Shown: piece after piece, positions 42,197-53,680 of the stretch
How the letters are laid out: every line of letters starts with the position of its first letter
Numbering within the stretch: position 1 is the first letter of the stretch
Origin: Palaemon carinicauda
Lineage: Eukaryota; Arthropoda; Malacostraca; Decapoda; Palaemonidae
NCBI RefSeq assembly: GCF_036898095.1
Contig: NC_090744.1
Coordinates: 96,393,383-96,457,382, forward strand
Direction of reading: 5' to 3'
DNA: 64,000 bases
Notes under the pieces: generated by a model
What the model was told of the DNA's origin: nothing
What the model saw: only the letters and a program-made list of their open reading frames with translations
Database searches by the model: none
Made by a program: the position numbers and the translations under genes

Positions 42197-43095
42197 CTCA
42201 GATAGCTGACTTCCTTTTATACCTAAGGAAGGAAAGATCCCTTTCAGCTCCCACGATCAAGGGTTACAGAAGCATGTTGGCAGCAGTCTTCCGTCACAGA
42301 GGCTTAGATCTTTCCAACAACAAAGATCTACAGGACCTCCTTAAGTCTTTTGAGACCTCGAAGGAGCGTCGGTTGGCCACACCAGGTTGGAACTTAGACG
42401 TAGTACTAAGATTCCTTATGTCAGCAAGGTTCGAACCACTTCAATCAGCCTCTTTAAAAGATCTCACTTTGAAAACTCTTTTCCTCGTCTGCTTAGCAAC
42501 AGCTAAAAGAGTCAGTGAGATACACGCCTTCAGCAGGAACATTGGATTTACATCTGAAACGGCTACATGTTCCTTACAGCTTGGTTTTTTAGCCAAAAAC
42601 GAACTTCCTTCTCGTCCTTGGCCCAAATCGTTCGATATTCCAAGCCTTGCTAATTTGGTTGGGAATGAACAAGAAAGAGTACTATGCCCGGTAAGAGCTC
42701 TTAAGTACTATTTGAGACGGACTAAGCCATTACGTGGACAATCAGAAGCTTTATGGTGCGCCATTAAGAAACCTTCTTTACCAATGTCGAAGAATGCAGT
42801 TTCTTATTATATCAGACTTTTGATTCGAGAAGCTCATTCCCATCTGAATGAGGAGGACCATGCTTTGCTGAAGGTAAGGACACATGAAGTTAGAGCTGTC
42901 GCAACTTCAGTGGCCTTCAAACAAAACAGATCTCTGCAGAGTGTAATGGATGCAACCTATTGGAGAAGCAAGTCAGTGTTCGCATCATTTTACCTTAAAG
43001 ATGTCCAGTCTCTTTACGAGAACTGCTACACCCTGGGACCATTCGTAGCAGCGAGTGCAGTAGTAGGTGAGGGCTCAGCCACTACATTCCCATAA
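40447..43095 (+). CDS. Tyrosine recombinase of element E
   Basis: Frame open for 882 codons and overlapping most of the RT/RNase H frame. The recombinase proper is about the last 380 codons, from near 41950. SVTQIADFLLYLRKERSLSA is the core-binding part and LATAKRVSEIHAFSRNIGF holds the first catalytic Arg. RTHEVRAVATSVAFKQNRS supplies HxxR and SVFASFYLKDVQS the likely Tyr. It ends GEGSATTFP-TAA. The true translation start is unclear; the upstream part is Ser/Gly-rich and may be only an open shadow of RT. Confidence 0.85.
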   Translation: METGARRQCSECLCHKADVHHGDDKVGSSIGQEGRLDGLVRPKGRLLSRPHPPRFPTFSKVRFREGCIPVPSPVLWPKHGTSSFYQTDEEYCQIPAFSGYQSLPLFGRLAFKSCVKSSLSGESTVDSRSDQGIGSPGQYRKVPTRPIPNYSIPRNGDSESSFSGFSVGPQNQSSPRMHPVHAEEGPMFSQTVDESDRDAFITGPVHRVRETPPPSPSISLSCSLDKGQDARSGLGSYFREDEVVTDLVEEQHSPQGGSATGCSDPRPPSLLGRIGHGLGCDIGRSGMLGHVECGSKRVAHQLQGATGSSSGLEKLQVPPSRQGGGGELRQHHSLGVHLQARRDSFDDVVRDRKGPPHLVKRSKHIPSNEVHSRRHECHGRPPQPEGSNHPNRVDPSQECMQQTMGIVGPAHHRSVRNLDDQEAPNLLFTDSGPSSSSHRCLPSGLVPSRPLCVPPVQDCQQSTAEVRLSRRDKVDVGCSPLARERMVHRGTAMASRRSQNTSSKSGPSASAACKEGTPKPPRSSSDCLQTIERLSRARGFSKEAARAIARARRTSTLKVYQSKWEVFRSWCKSKSVSSTSTSVTQIADFLLYLRKERSLSAPTIKGYRSMLAAVFRHRGLDLSNNKDLQDLLKSFETSKERRLATPGWNLDVVLRFLMSARFEPLQSASLKDLTLKTLFLVCLATAKRVSEIHAFSRNIGFTSETATCSLQLGFLAKNELPSRPWPKSFDIPSLANLVGNEQERVLCPVRALKYYLRRTKPLRGQSEALWCAIKKPSLPMSKNAVSYYIRLLIREAHSHLNEEDHALLKVRTHEVRAVATSVAFKQNRSLQSVMDATYWRSKSVFASFYLKDVQSLYENCYTLGPFVAASAVVGEGSATTFP

Positions 43096-43502
43096 TCCCA
43101 TAACCTTTTTAATCTTTCTCTTGAAATGCTTTTTATTGTTGTTTTTGGGTTGTCCGGAAGGCTAAGAAGCCTTTCACATCCTGGTTGATTTGGCGGGTGG
43201 TCAAATTCTTTCTTGAGAAGCGCCTAGATTAGAGGTTTTGATGAGGTCCTTTAGTATGGGTTGCAACCCTTCATACTTCAGCTCCTAGGAGTCGCTCAGC
43301 ATCCTATGAGGATCGCGAGGCTCAGTAAGGAAGACGTACTTAAAAAAGGCAGAGTAATTGTTCAAGTCGACTTCCTTACCAGGTACTTATTAATTTTATG
43401 TTTGTTATTTTGAATAACTGCTAAAATGAAATACGAAATACTTAGCTCATAATGTTAACATATATGCTGGTCTCTACCCACCCCCCTGGGTGTGAATCAG
43501 CT

Positions 43503-43836
43503 ATATGATCACCGGGTAAGTTTAATATTGAAAAATTTTATTTTCATTAGTAAAATAAATTTTTGAATATACTTACCCGGTGATCATAAATTAAAGGACC
43601 CACCCTTCCTCCCCAATAGAGACCCAGTGGGCCGAGGAGAAAATTGGTTCTGTGTTGACATCGAGTACTTGAGTACCTACTCGACAGATGGCGCTGTTGA
43701 TGTACACCCCCACCTGTATAGCGATCGCTGGCGTATTTCGTCCTTAGGTTTTTCTGTCGGGCAGCAGAGCTGACAGCTATATGATCACCGGGTAAGTATA
43801 TTCAAAAATTTATTTTACTAATGAAAATAACATTTT
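43503..43836 (+). repeat. ICR and right ITR of element E
   Basis: The ICR at about 43503-43587 contains complements of both ends. The right ITR from 43637 has GACAGATGGCGCTGTTG at 43683-43699. The element ends AAAATAACAT. Confidence 0.92.
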
Positions 43837-46163
43837 TTGGATACTTCACTTTTAATTTTATTAATCTGTACTTTTGGTACAGGTGAATGATGTTTGTACC
43901 TTGACTAGGAAATCATTTTTAATTAAATAACTTGAAATTTTGTATAACCAAGAATGAAACTGGTAACAGATTAAAATATTTGTATTTAGTGAGATTAAAA
44001 TGTTTGTGACAGTACTAAAGCAATTAGGTTAAAATACAAGTCATCACATTATTTATATCACTGCATCAGAAGTTCTGAATATATATCCAGTGATAGTAGA
44101 TTCAGCAATCAAGGAGGTATACATTTTTATATATACAGTGTAGAGGTATGCGACTTACTTTCTCTTGTGTCTCTTGGACAGGTGCAGTACAAGATGATTT
44201 AGGCAACACTCATTTGCCCTTTGTAGAAATGATTTTTGAACCTCCAGTTTTGTGGGGTAGATAACTTCAATGGCCTTTTTTATTGGGGGAAATATTAATA
44301 TCAGTCTTCTTTTGAAGGTTTCAATAGAACTGATACCTGATAATCTTCACTTATTTAGCCAACATGGAGCAGTTTATCAACTTTATGATACAATATTGTC
44401 CTGTACAGTACACCCATAGAAGTTAAGATATATTAATTTTCATCAGTTACTGGCTACCAATGGTAACTGCTTGGCTTTATAAATATTTATTTGATTAGGC
44501 TGCAGAATATGATAAATTCCTTTAATGATAAGGGACCTAAATTGTGGTGGTACATCAATTATTGCAAAGTAATCATCAGTGAGAGCTGATAATTGTAAAA
44601 ATTCTATTTCTTCGATTAAAAAGTTATTTTCCGAATAAACCCATTAACCCCTTCACTACGAGGCAGCTGATCTGTCCTCAAGCTATATTCGAGATTTGTC
44701 ACCACCGGAGATACATCTCACTTTATAATAGTCTACATTTTCATGTTTATTTGTTTTACCGTTGATTGCAAAATGAATTTTTCAAAAGTTTGCTATATTT
44801 TCTTTTATATTTTACTCTAAACAACCAAAATATTTTTTCCATTCATTTTAAAGTGATTATAGAATAATTTTTCAGAAATTATTTTCTAAATATTGGCAAC
44901 TTTATATTCATTGTTGAAGTGACCATGTTATTTCATAATAATTCCACGATAAATAGCTGCTGAAAGATATAAAACTACTCATCAGTAATAATGAACTTTA
45001 CGTTACAGTATACAGAAGTGTAATAAAAATATCCAGTTGTTTCCTTTGACACAAGAAGTATTCTATAATTTATAATTTATAAGATCTACGATAAACAAAA
45101 TCTGATGTCAAAAGAAACATTTTTGTGAGAGAGACGTATTCTAATATAAATTAAGTTCATTAGACACAAGGTTCGTGTGTTCTTTTGTCATTGCACCTTG
45201 TGTGTAACTGTCACTATGAACTGGGTATTTCATGGCCTAGGAAAAAGAGACCACTTATAAGAACATGTTATACTGCGTATAATGTCAATAAATGGAAATA
45301 ATGACAGTAGGCTAACTTTTACTCGTGATTACACTCAACATTACTTATATGAAATATATAAGACATGAAGATGATGATATTTTGTAGAAATGATAGTTGA
45401 GAAAAAAGGAATAAAATAATGAAATAAATCTTGCCATGTGTCAACAACTTGCATTGATGGTAAAACGTTTTGGTGATGTTGTGGGTGGTACTGGAGTCAA
45501 GAGGCGGAGAATGCTATTTAGTATTTCCTGTGTAATTTGATCACATATGCCAACATAGAAGTACACTAAAATAGACCTTACATAACCATGAACAAGGACT
45601 AGAATTGCAAGTGTTTCAGTTGGTGGTTGGGTGAGATGTGAGGATCGCTACATCTCTTAAGCTGGGGATGTCAGGGGGGTTTGAGTAATGCTTCAGGACG
45701 GGAATTTCGCCATTGGCTGCAGAGTGGTGTGATTCTGTATGGTAACACAAAAACAGACTAAAATAGCTCTTACACAATCATAAATAAAAGCTAGAATCCC
45801 AAAGACTTCGTTGGTTGGCGAAAGAAAGGAGGGGGGGGGGGGGGGGGCTAATATCAAGGAGAGGAGATTTTTAGTGAAATTTTGTGTCTGAATTGTGTGA
45901 TATACGACCATGTGCTATAACTCTTTTGTAGCATGTACAAGCAATTTTAACCTTCATACGGCTTATATTTGTAAATGACGTATCCGGACGTCATCTTCTT
46001 CATCACCAGGCATGTTTTGACTTAAAATAACGTTATCGTAGCAAATGGCTTAGACATATTGACCACAAAAATGTAAGCTGCTAATTGAATATATTTTTTA
46101 GACTAGTCTGCTTATATTTTTTAATGTACATAATTCTAACATGATTTATCATCTATATTTCAG
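43837..46163. other. Intronic sequence with a 17-base G run
   Basis: AT-rich, with no gene. An uninterrupted run of 17 G lies at 45831-45847. TTAACCCCTTCACTACGAGG near 44644 looks like one end of a TTAA-type transposon, but no partner end was found. It ends in TATATTTCAG, the acceptor for the next exon. Confidence 0.5.
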
Positions 46164-46279
46164 GCCATGAGGATACAGCTGGTACCATAGTGAAATGTGC
46201 TCAGTTTCATCAAATATGCCTTTATACTCATCAGATGCATCATTTTCTTCTTGTTGTTCAAGCTTATGTCACAAGTCAG
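46164..46279 (+). CDS. TUBGCP6: TUBGCP6-like gene, exon with LYTHQMHHFLLVVQAYV
   Basis: A 116-base exon between ATTTCAG and GTAAAT, completing the codon begun at 23240 and ending in phase 0. It contains LYTHQMHHFLLVVQAYVTSQ. Vertebrate GCP6 has LFKHEMQHFVKVIQGYIANQ at the corresponding position, a conserved helix of the C-terminal gamma-tubulin-binding domain. The preceding intron is 22.9 kb and holds elements D, C and E. Confidence 0.92.
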
Positions 46280-46424
46280 GTAAATGAAAGCTAAAAATGT
46301 GTTTACAAGATGAAAATTTTTTGTTATCACGGAAGGTACACTGTACATGTAAGATTAACAGAACACAGTGATATAAATAAGTCACATAAAGATGCTCTTT
46401 GCCTTACATTTAATGTCTTCTAAC

Positions 46425-49400
46425 TTTTTGTTCCTACACTTATATTGTACAATCTTTTAGTCCTTTAAAATAGGGAACACCTTCAGCAGAGCTGGAATGG
46501 CTGTTAAAATCATTAACGAAGTGGTGAGTACGGAGAGTGACCCCAGTTGCCCACCCGATCTGTGAAAGACACTTTACTTTTATCTTTGGCCCCAACAAGT
46601 ATGGACGTACTGTTGCGTCTTATCTGTTCTTACGTTTTAGTTAGAATAGTGATATGAACTTTGTGTATTTATGGAATGAAGCAGAATTGCAAGTGTGAAT
46701 GGTTTTGGACACACCTTTGGTTTCTGATACCAATTATCCCTTTTTCACCAAGTATAGATCATGGCCTCCCATGAGTGGGCATTTGGGTTGAGGAGCAAGA
46801 AGGCTAAGTCTTTCCTGGTGTTTTTTTGGCAAGCTTACAAATAACCGGAGACACTGTTTAGCACTTTGCGGTCCTCATCGAGTTGGTCGTAGCTGTAGCT
46901 TCTGAGTAAACTCTCCTGGCTTATTCCAAGGAAGTAAGCTTCAGTAGTAGGGGGAACTCGGATCTATATTGGAGATTTTTTTTCAAGATTGCGGAGTTTG
47001 AGAGGATTGCCACAATCCAATATGTGCTGGAAACTATGTAGAAATGCAGACCACCGACGATGAGTGACCTAAGTAAGGCTTGATTTAGGAAGAAGCTTGA
47101 TGTGTTTTGAAGGGAGTAGGTAGCTGAGGCTACTTATCTCCTGTGTCTCCCAGTGACAGGTAGTGTCAGTGACCCCAGTGCTAGTGCCCCTCGGCATTGA
47201 TTCCCGCAGTGTTCTGCCCCTGTGGAAATAGAGTGTCGAAGCATAGAGTGTAGAAAAATCCGGGGCCTATAAACCAGTACATATGTCACGGTGCTGCCCC
47301 TATGATATTTCACTGCCATTTATTACTCCCAGTGCATGTCACCCCAGCCCCGTGCTTGTGGCCCATTACTCCCTCTTTGTGGCTGTGTTACGAGCGTGAG
47401 TATGCCTACCACTTCTGTGACAGGATTTCCCTTGTTGTGGTTTCTGTCACAGTGACCGGTGTGGTTCTCCTTTTATGGGAGCTTTGTCAATGATGGTATC
47501 TCAGATCTATTAACTTATAGCGACTGCTTGTAGATCCTGAGGAGGCAGTTGGTAGGCAGAAGAATTGACTCTTCTCATCCTCTTCCAATTGATTCTGACG
47601 CTTCTACTTAGAGGAAAATTTCGAAGAAGGTAGGAAGGCCACTTGCACTTTAGTTGCAAGTAGGGCTCTTGCTGACACTACCTCTCCCTTGGGTAGGGGT
47701 GGACAACCCTAGGTGTTCCTGTGCCATAGCCCATGGTCACGTGTCACAGCTCCCCATAGCAGTGGTCTGGATTCCCTGATTACTCTGTAGCCAGTTGGGA
47801 CAGAGTTCCCCGGCCCTATGTCCAGCTACTGTCAGCTTGTGTTTGATGAGCTTTGGTGCTATATTTCACTTTCCTACCTGGATCACGGGCTGTTCCTTTG
47901 TCTAACAAAGTATTGCTATTCCCTTTGCTGAGAAGAGGGCTCCTGTCAATGGTTGCTTAGACCTTGACTTTTCTGAATGCAGAACCTAAGGAGAAGTTAT
48001 AAAGCAGAAAAAGAAAGTAATTTTCCTTCCTCTTTTTCCTTGTCCTCCTCTTCCTATTCTAACAATTTTAAGAATTCGAAGATGTCCAAGAAGGCCAGTC
48101 ATAGTATCAAGAATAGCTCTTGATAACACTGTCTCTGGGAGTGGTGGACGTCACGCGGTCATGTACCACGAGCCCGTGGAGGCCAGTACCTCGGCCCCGT
48201 GGGGCCAGTATCTCGGCTTCACGTGGCTAGTATCTTGACCCTCACTGGTACTGCGGCTATCCATCTGTTCTCAGTGTGTTGAAGAAGGGGTGAGGCATGC
48301 TCCTTGGCTACCTGGTTTCTTAAGCTGTGTAGTCAGTGAACTTCTGCTCAAGATCCTGGGTATGGAAGCAGTGCTCTTAACTGTAAGCATTCCAAGAATG
48401 AGGAGGCATTCAGTAGTGCTGTTGCAACACCACCACCTTAGTAACCCGTGCCAACAAGCAGGAGTGCATGTTCTTGTTTCTACCCCCTTTTGCAAGTTGA
48501 CAATGCAGATGCACAGCTGGTCGGTGTACCACACCATAGAACTATCAGCCAGATACATTTCTAACAGAGAAAGGCATTAGCAGACAGCCTCAGTTGCCAG
48601 GAGCAAGTTGTAAGCTTAGGTTGTTCCACAGCCCGGTGATGCCCTGCGGGAATCACCTGAAACCGTCCTGTTCAGTACACGGCTAACAGGAAGTTCCTGT
48701 TATTTCATTCTCATGCCTGAGATTGATGTTCAGTATTCGAGGCTCTTGCAACACCCGTGCGATCTTTTCATGTCTATTACCATCTGCACAGCTTGCTCGC
48801 CAGCTGATTCAATGATGTTGTCCATGACCCTGGATGCTCCCAGATGGCCACTTACGGAATACAGTAACTCGAGACTTTTTAGAGCATACATTTCATACTT
48901 TGATGGAGTCGAGGTATCAGTCCAATACAGTGCTCACAAAGTCGAGTTTTATTCCCATGTAGACTGAAGAATCTGTAGTTGGACAGGTGTTGGAGTTTGG
49001 ATACACCAACAACTTTCAGCCTTCCCAGGGAGTATACCTACATGTCTGTCAACACATTTGTTTTTTTGGGCTTGTGATGGCACCTGTGTAGTTATGCAGC
49101 CACCCCTGCTTCCTAACAAGACAGGATGCATCTAGTCAGTGGTAACATGGTCAATGCAAACCTTGACTTTTCTTTTCTTTTCCTTCTTCTTACATGAGGA
49201 TGAAGCTTTCGTACTATTACAAACTTTATTTGACATTGATACTGGTAATCTAAATTTATGAGTGCCTATTATTATCAGACCTGATCTTTAAGAATTAATT
49301 ATCCCCTATCCTCCCTTTGCAAGGGGGAGGATGATGGAATGAATATCTTCTTGGCTGCCCTGTACCAGGTAATTCATTCCAGACTCCTTGTCCCCTTCAG

Positions 49401-49868
49401 GGGAGGAAGATTCCTTCATGGACCAGGTACTTGCAAGAATCTGTCAGCCTACTTATCCATACGATGGACTGATAGGAGACTCTCGTAGGGGACCAAGTAG
49501 ACTAGCATTTCCAGGGAAGGAAAAGAACCAATCTGTTCTGTTTTAGAGGAACTTCCTACCCACCAATAAGTGACTCTCTATTTTAAAGAACGGAATCTTT
49601 GTATACGAGTAGGAACATTTAACAAAGTCTAAAAGTAATTTGTGATTTTCTTAGCTATACAAATCTTGAGTTCTCTAAAGTTGAACTAGCCTCCCCTCTC
49701 AGTCCTGAGCTCCAAAGGTCAAAAGGGAAGAGTCTTTGATAGCTACGTGTTCAACACCTGTACTGTAGTTGACTACCTCAACGATTTGGATGCTGTTCAA
49801 GCACTACTGAAGATATTCCCTATTTTAAAGACCTTAGGTTTGTATAGCTAAGAAAAATACAAATTAAT
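46425..49868 (+). mobile_element. Third-family DIRS relic G
   Basis: The left end (46425-46540, including CTTTAAAATAGGGAACACCT) matches 49735-49868 in inverted orientation (AGATATTCCCTATTTTAAAG). An ICR-like segment at 49625-49690 contains TTTTCTTAGCTATACAAAT, the complement of the right end TTTGTATAGCTAAGAAAAA. So the split-ITR plus ICR plan of a DIRS element is preserved. Between them only decayed coding sequence remains. The first 370 or so bases also match the segment from 63525 to the window end. Confidence 0.68.
48280..48970 (+). pseudogene. RNase H-region remnant of DIRS relic G
   Basis: Translation with several frameshifts gives pieces aligned to DIRS RNase H: LLLKILGMEAVLLTV (compare the ELLAVHLAL block), then an ATDNTT-like piece, HTIELSARYISNRERH (compare the FIQGNMNVMADCLS region), and TRLTGSSCYFILMPEIDVQY (compare the DLFATSMTKRLPIYCSPIPD block). 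No intact domain remains. The match is by eye. Confidence 0.45.
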
Positions 49869-50199
49869 TTTAAAATTGGCTACTTTTCCATTTTGAACTC
49901 TCAAGACTAAAATGTTTCAAGCATAGGCTGTAGAGTTTATCCATATGACTCAGTGCTCTTGTTAATGTATTTTAGAATGCTGAGTTCCAGATTCCCGTAC
50001 TTTTGCTATTCTGATGAGATAAACTCTAAGGTTGTGTTTTACATTGAGACAAATACTTGATTAGAGGAGGTACAGTATTCGTACTAAATTATTGTTTCCA
50101 AATGTCATCTTATTTATTTTATTAAAGCTATTTTATTTATCAAAGTAGAGTAAAACAAAATGGGAGAGAAAGTTGAATTCCAAAGTCCTAGCATCTTGC
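49869..50199. other. Intronic non-coding sequence
   Basis: AT-rich sequence between relic G and the LINE cluster. Nothing recognised. Confidence 0.5.
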
Positions 50200-50690
50200 C
50201 AGAAATAAATTTTTATTTTACCACCAATAGAGAGTTATTGGGTCCTTTGACTAGCCAGACAGTACTAAATTACATTGGATCCCACTCTGGTTATGGCTCA
50301 TTTCATCTTTGATGACACATACACCAATTAGTATGCCCTATTCTTACACGTTCTCCTCTTTCCTCGTACACCTGATAACACTGAGATTACCAAACAATTC
50401 TTCTTAGCTCAGGGGGCTAATGACTGCACTTTAATTGTTCAGTGGCTACATTCCTCTTGGTAAGGGTAGAAGAGACTCCTTAGCAATGGAAAGCAGCTCT
50501 TCTAGGAGAAGGACACTCCAAAATTAAACCATTGTTTTCTAGTCTTGGGTAGCGCCATAGCCTCTGTACCATGGTCTTCCACTGTCTTGGGTTAGAGATC
50601 TCTTGCTTGAGGGTACACTCTGGCACACTATTCTATCTTTTTTCTCTTCCTCTTATTATTTAGAAATTTTTATAGTTTATATAACATACG
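50200..50690 (+). repeat. LINE 3' UTR, first part of interrupted copy 1
   Basis: Closely matches 53752-54190, the 3' UTR of copy 2 (AGAGAGTTATTGGGTCCTTT..., GGTACACTCTGGCACACTAT). It breaks off at TATAGTTTATATAA and its continuation is found at 54448-54658, beyond copy 2. Confidence 0.8.
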
Positions 50691-50715
50691 TGATAGGCAC
50701 TACGTAATCACCTGC

Positions 50716-50945
50716 TATCACTGTCAGAGGTATGGACATCTTGAAAAAGATTGCAAGTCTAAGAATGATGATAAAGTCTGCGGGAAATGTTCAGGAAAGC
50801 ATTCCACCAAGGAGTGTAATTCGCAAGTGTCAAAGTGTATAAACTGCACAAAGTTAAACAAACCAAGTGACCACATAGTAAATTCTAGAGAATGCAAAGC
50901 TTATGACTTGGAATTGAAAAGACTTGCAGGAAACACTGATCACGG
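50716..50945 (+). pseudogene. Zinc-knuckle end of the LINE ORF1
   Basis: Reads CYHCQRYGHLEKDCKSKNDD, then VCGKCSGKHSTKECNS and KCINCTKLNKPSDH: three consecutive CCHC-type knuckles as in ORF1 proteins of several LINE clades, which bind the element RNA. The N-terminal part is missing because the copy is truncated. It stops shortly after EFKRL-like residues, at 50950. Confidence 0.75.
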
Positions 50946-51019
50946 TTACTAAGGATGTCATAAACTGTGGCTATGTAAATATATAATCTGTAGGTAATGA
51001 GACTATTCAAATTTGAGAA

Positions 51020-51870
51020 TTGATAAACAAAAAATATTTGGACATACTAGCATTATCTGAAACATGGTTAGATAACTTGGACAAGGCAAAGATCACTGAA
51101 ATGACACCCCCCACACACACCTTTCACATACCGAGAGAAGGTAGGTCTGGTGGGGACTCTTTATTCATAAAAGTTACTCAAATCTCAAAATGTTGAAAAG
51201 AACTAGTGTAACAAGCTTTGAATATATAGAAAAAAACTTTCGCAAGAAAAAAAATATCCTTCGGAACAGTCTACAAACCTCCGAGAACAAACACTATTAT
51301 CTTTTTTGAAGAATACGGTGCTCTCATTGAGATGATTTTCATTGAGAAAAATGGATCGGTTGTCTGTGAAAACTTCAATTTTTGTATGGATGACAAATCA
51401 AATCCTGACGCTTTGGCATTTAGTGAGTTACTAGAATCATATTGACGAGTGAATAATGTTGACTGACAACTACTTTAACTGGGCATACGTTGGACTTAGT
51501 TTTAACTGATGACATGAATAATATTGTATCTGATATAAAAGTTGAAGAGAAATGTACTATCTTCCCAGTGCTCAAACTTATTACATTTAGTCTGCCTCTA
51601 CAGAAACATGCATTATTAAAGAAAATAAACTTTAGACGTAAATCAAATTTTTCTCTTACCATATTTATTGAAGAAGTTACAAAGAAAATAAATGATGTTA
51701 TCAACATTCCCTGTGATCATGATGACCAACGTCTGTTGCGAGCTAAGTGTGTTAACTGTCTTATGACCACTTATAATAAATTGAGTAAAAGTGAATATGA
51801 TACCACGTGCCCACTGATGGAAAAGACTATAACTGTAAAAGACCAATCTCCTTGGTTTGATTGAAAGACT
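51020..51870 (+). pseudogene. Endonuclease region of the LINE ORF2
   Basis: Pieces in shifting frames match the APE-type endonuclease: DILALSETWLDNLDKAKI near 51040, NFNFCMDDKSNPDALAFSEL near 51375, and LTGHTLDLVLTDDMNNIVSD from about 51475. The spacing and wording (ALSETWL, HTLDLVLT) resemble CR1/L2-type elements. Several stops interrupt it. Confidence 0.75.
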
Positions 51871-53680
51871 TTGGTAAAAAAGAGGGAGAAAAGACGTAAC
51901 GAAAGAAAGTGGAATAGGTTAAAAACTGAAGGTACTTGGGTAGAATACAAAACTGCTACATGTCAATATAACTACCTACTAGGAAGGAAAAAAAGTGAAT
52001 ACTATAAGAGAAAGATCCTCGAAGCAGCAACAGACATAAATAAGTTATATCGTCTCCAAAATGGTATAATGGGAAATGTAAAAGGAAAGAAGCTACCTGA
52101 TGGATACAGTGACCAGGAACTAGCAAGTAATTTTCTAGTATTCTTTCAAAACAAAATTTGAAAATATAACCAGGTCATTTGTAAATACTCAACATCAGAT
52201 TAATGATACACCAAGCACAGAGACAAAATTAATAAGATTTAACAACATAACACAAGATGACATCACCAGGAGAGCAAATAAAACAAACTGCTCGATCCTA
52301 TGCCAATATCTGAAGTAATTGGAGAGAGAAACTTTTCCAGTCTAGCTGAGATAATAATGAGAATAGCATATGCAAATCTGAGAAAATGGCTATAGTCACA
52401 CCAGTTCTGAAAAATGCACTGTACTACCAGGCATTAAGCTTATGCAGACCTATTTCGAATCTATCCTTTGTTTCAAAAGTGCTTGAATACGTAATTCTTG
52501 AACTATCCAGTCACAAAGAAGTAATAGAAGCTTTGCCTGACAACTCTACGGAGACAGCCATCTGCTCTGTTGTAAATGATATGCTGGAAAGGATGGATAA
52601 AAATAAATGTGGTATTTTAATATTGCTCGATCTCAGTGCTGCTTTTGAAACAGTTGTGTATGAACTGCTACTAAGTCATCTACGGTCCATCGGTGTTGAC
52701 GATTGAGCTTTCGGATACCTAAAAGACCACTTGGTTGGTAGAAATTACTGTATACAAATTGAAACTCTTATTCATCATATGAACCCTTAAACAGACGGGT
52801 ACCCCAGGGGAGTGTACTTAGCCCAATCTTATTCTGCATCTATACTATTGGTCTATCGAAAAAACTACAAAGGCATGGTGTGAAGTTCAAACTATTTGCG
52901 GATGACACAATTTTACTTCTCCATAAATGATATACATGCCACAACTTAAACTCTAAACTGAATCTTTGATAGTGTTAGAGAATGGATGACATTTAAACAA
53001 CTAAAATTAAATGAGAACAAAACTGAATTCATGGTGGTGGGTAAGAGAAACAGCGTGAGAAACTTGGGTGATATTCAAATGAACATAAATAATGACTCGG
53101 TGCCGATATCTCGTAAAGTTCGAGATCTAGGTACAGTATATTTCTTGACTGTAACGTCTCTCAATACCCAAATAAATAATGTAATAAAAACTTCTGGTTA
53201 TCATCTAAGAAATTTTGTGTTTATCAGTAAGTACCTGGACCAAAACTTATGATAAACTGTGTTATTACCAGGATTGACTACTGCAACTCTATTACAATTT
53301 ACCAAAAGTGCAACTTGAGAAATTACAAAACATAATAAATAGAGGAGCAAGACTGATGACTGATAAAAGGTGTCCCACCTAGAGAAAGGATCACCCCTAT
53401 AATAATTGATTTACACTGGCTGCCAATAAAAGCGAGAATTGAATTTAAAATATGTACAATAACCCACCAAGTTACGAGAGTAGTTATAGATGGCTTAAAC
53501 CTATTGGAACCTAGATATGTGTCTACTGTAAGCTCCAGAGCCTTTAAATATGCAGCCCTGAGGCTATATAATAATCTCCCACGAGACATCCGAATGATTG
53601 AAGACATTAAGGCTTTCAAGAGGAAACTGAAGACTTATTTCATCAGTCATACAACAGTGACGATTTAAAAGTAAGTGAAC
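51871..53680 (+). pseudogene. Reverse transcriptase region of the LINE ORF2
   Basis: RT is recognisable across frames: SLCRPISNLSFVSKVLEYVI near 52440, then STETAICSVVNDMLERMDKN. ILILLDLSAAFETVV follows, where the expected Asp is Glu. Next come RVPQGSVLSPILFCIY near 52798, KLFADDTILLL near 52888 and LKLNENKTEFMVVGKRN. The C-terminal LHWLPIKARIEFKI and YNNLPRDIRMIEDIKAFKR segments are typical of CR1/L2-type LINEs. Multiple frameshifts. Confidence 0.78.

Larger units (their letters stand above)
37283..43836 (+). mobile_element. DIRS family-1 element E, nearly intact
   Basis: A 6.55-kb copy with identical inner ITRs, full gag, RT/RNase H and recombinase frames, an ICR and both ends. The only visible lesion is a TAG at 40217-40219 in the RT frame, between the gag overlap and the RT domain; copy F has CAA there. 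An ATG 4 bases later could restart RT. The identical ITRs suggest a young insertion. Confidence 0.93.

Noticed and set aside
44644..46010. Second TTAA-type element between TTAACCCCTTCACTACG and a TTAACC near 45950
   Set aside because: The right side does not give the inverted complement of the left side.
48271..48558. 95-codon minus-strand frame in relic G
   Set aside because: The + strand shows RNase H-like remnants across the same bases; the minus frame has no features.
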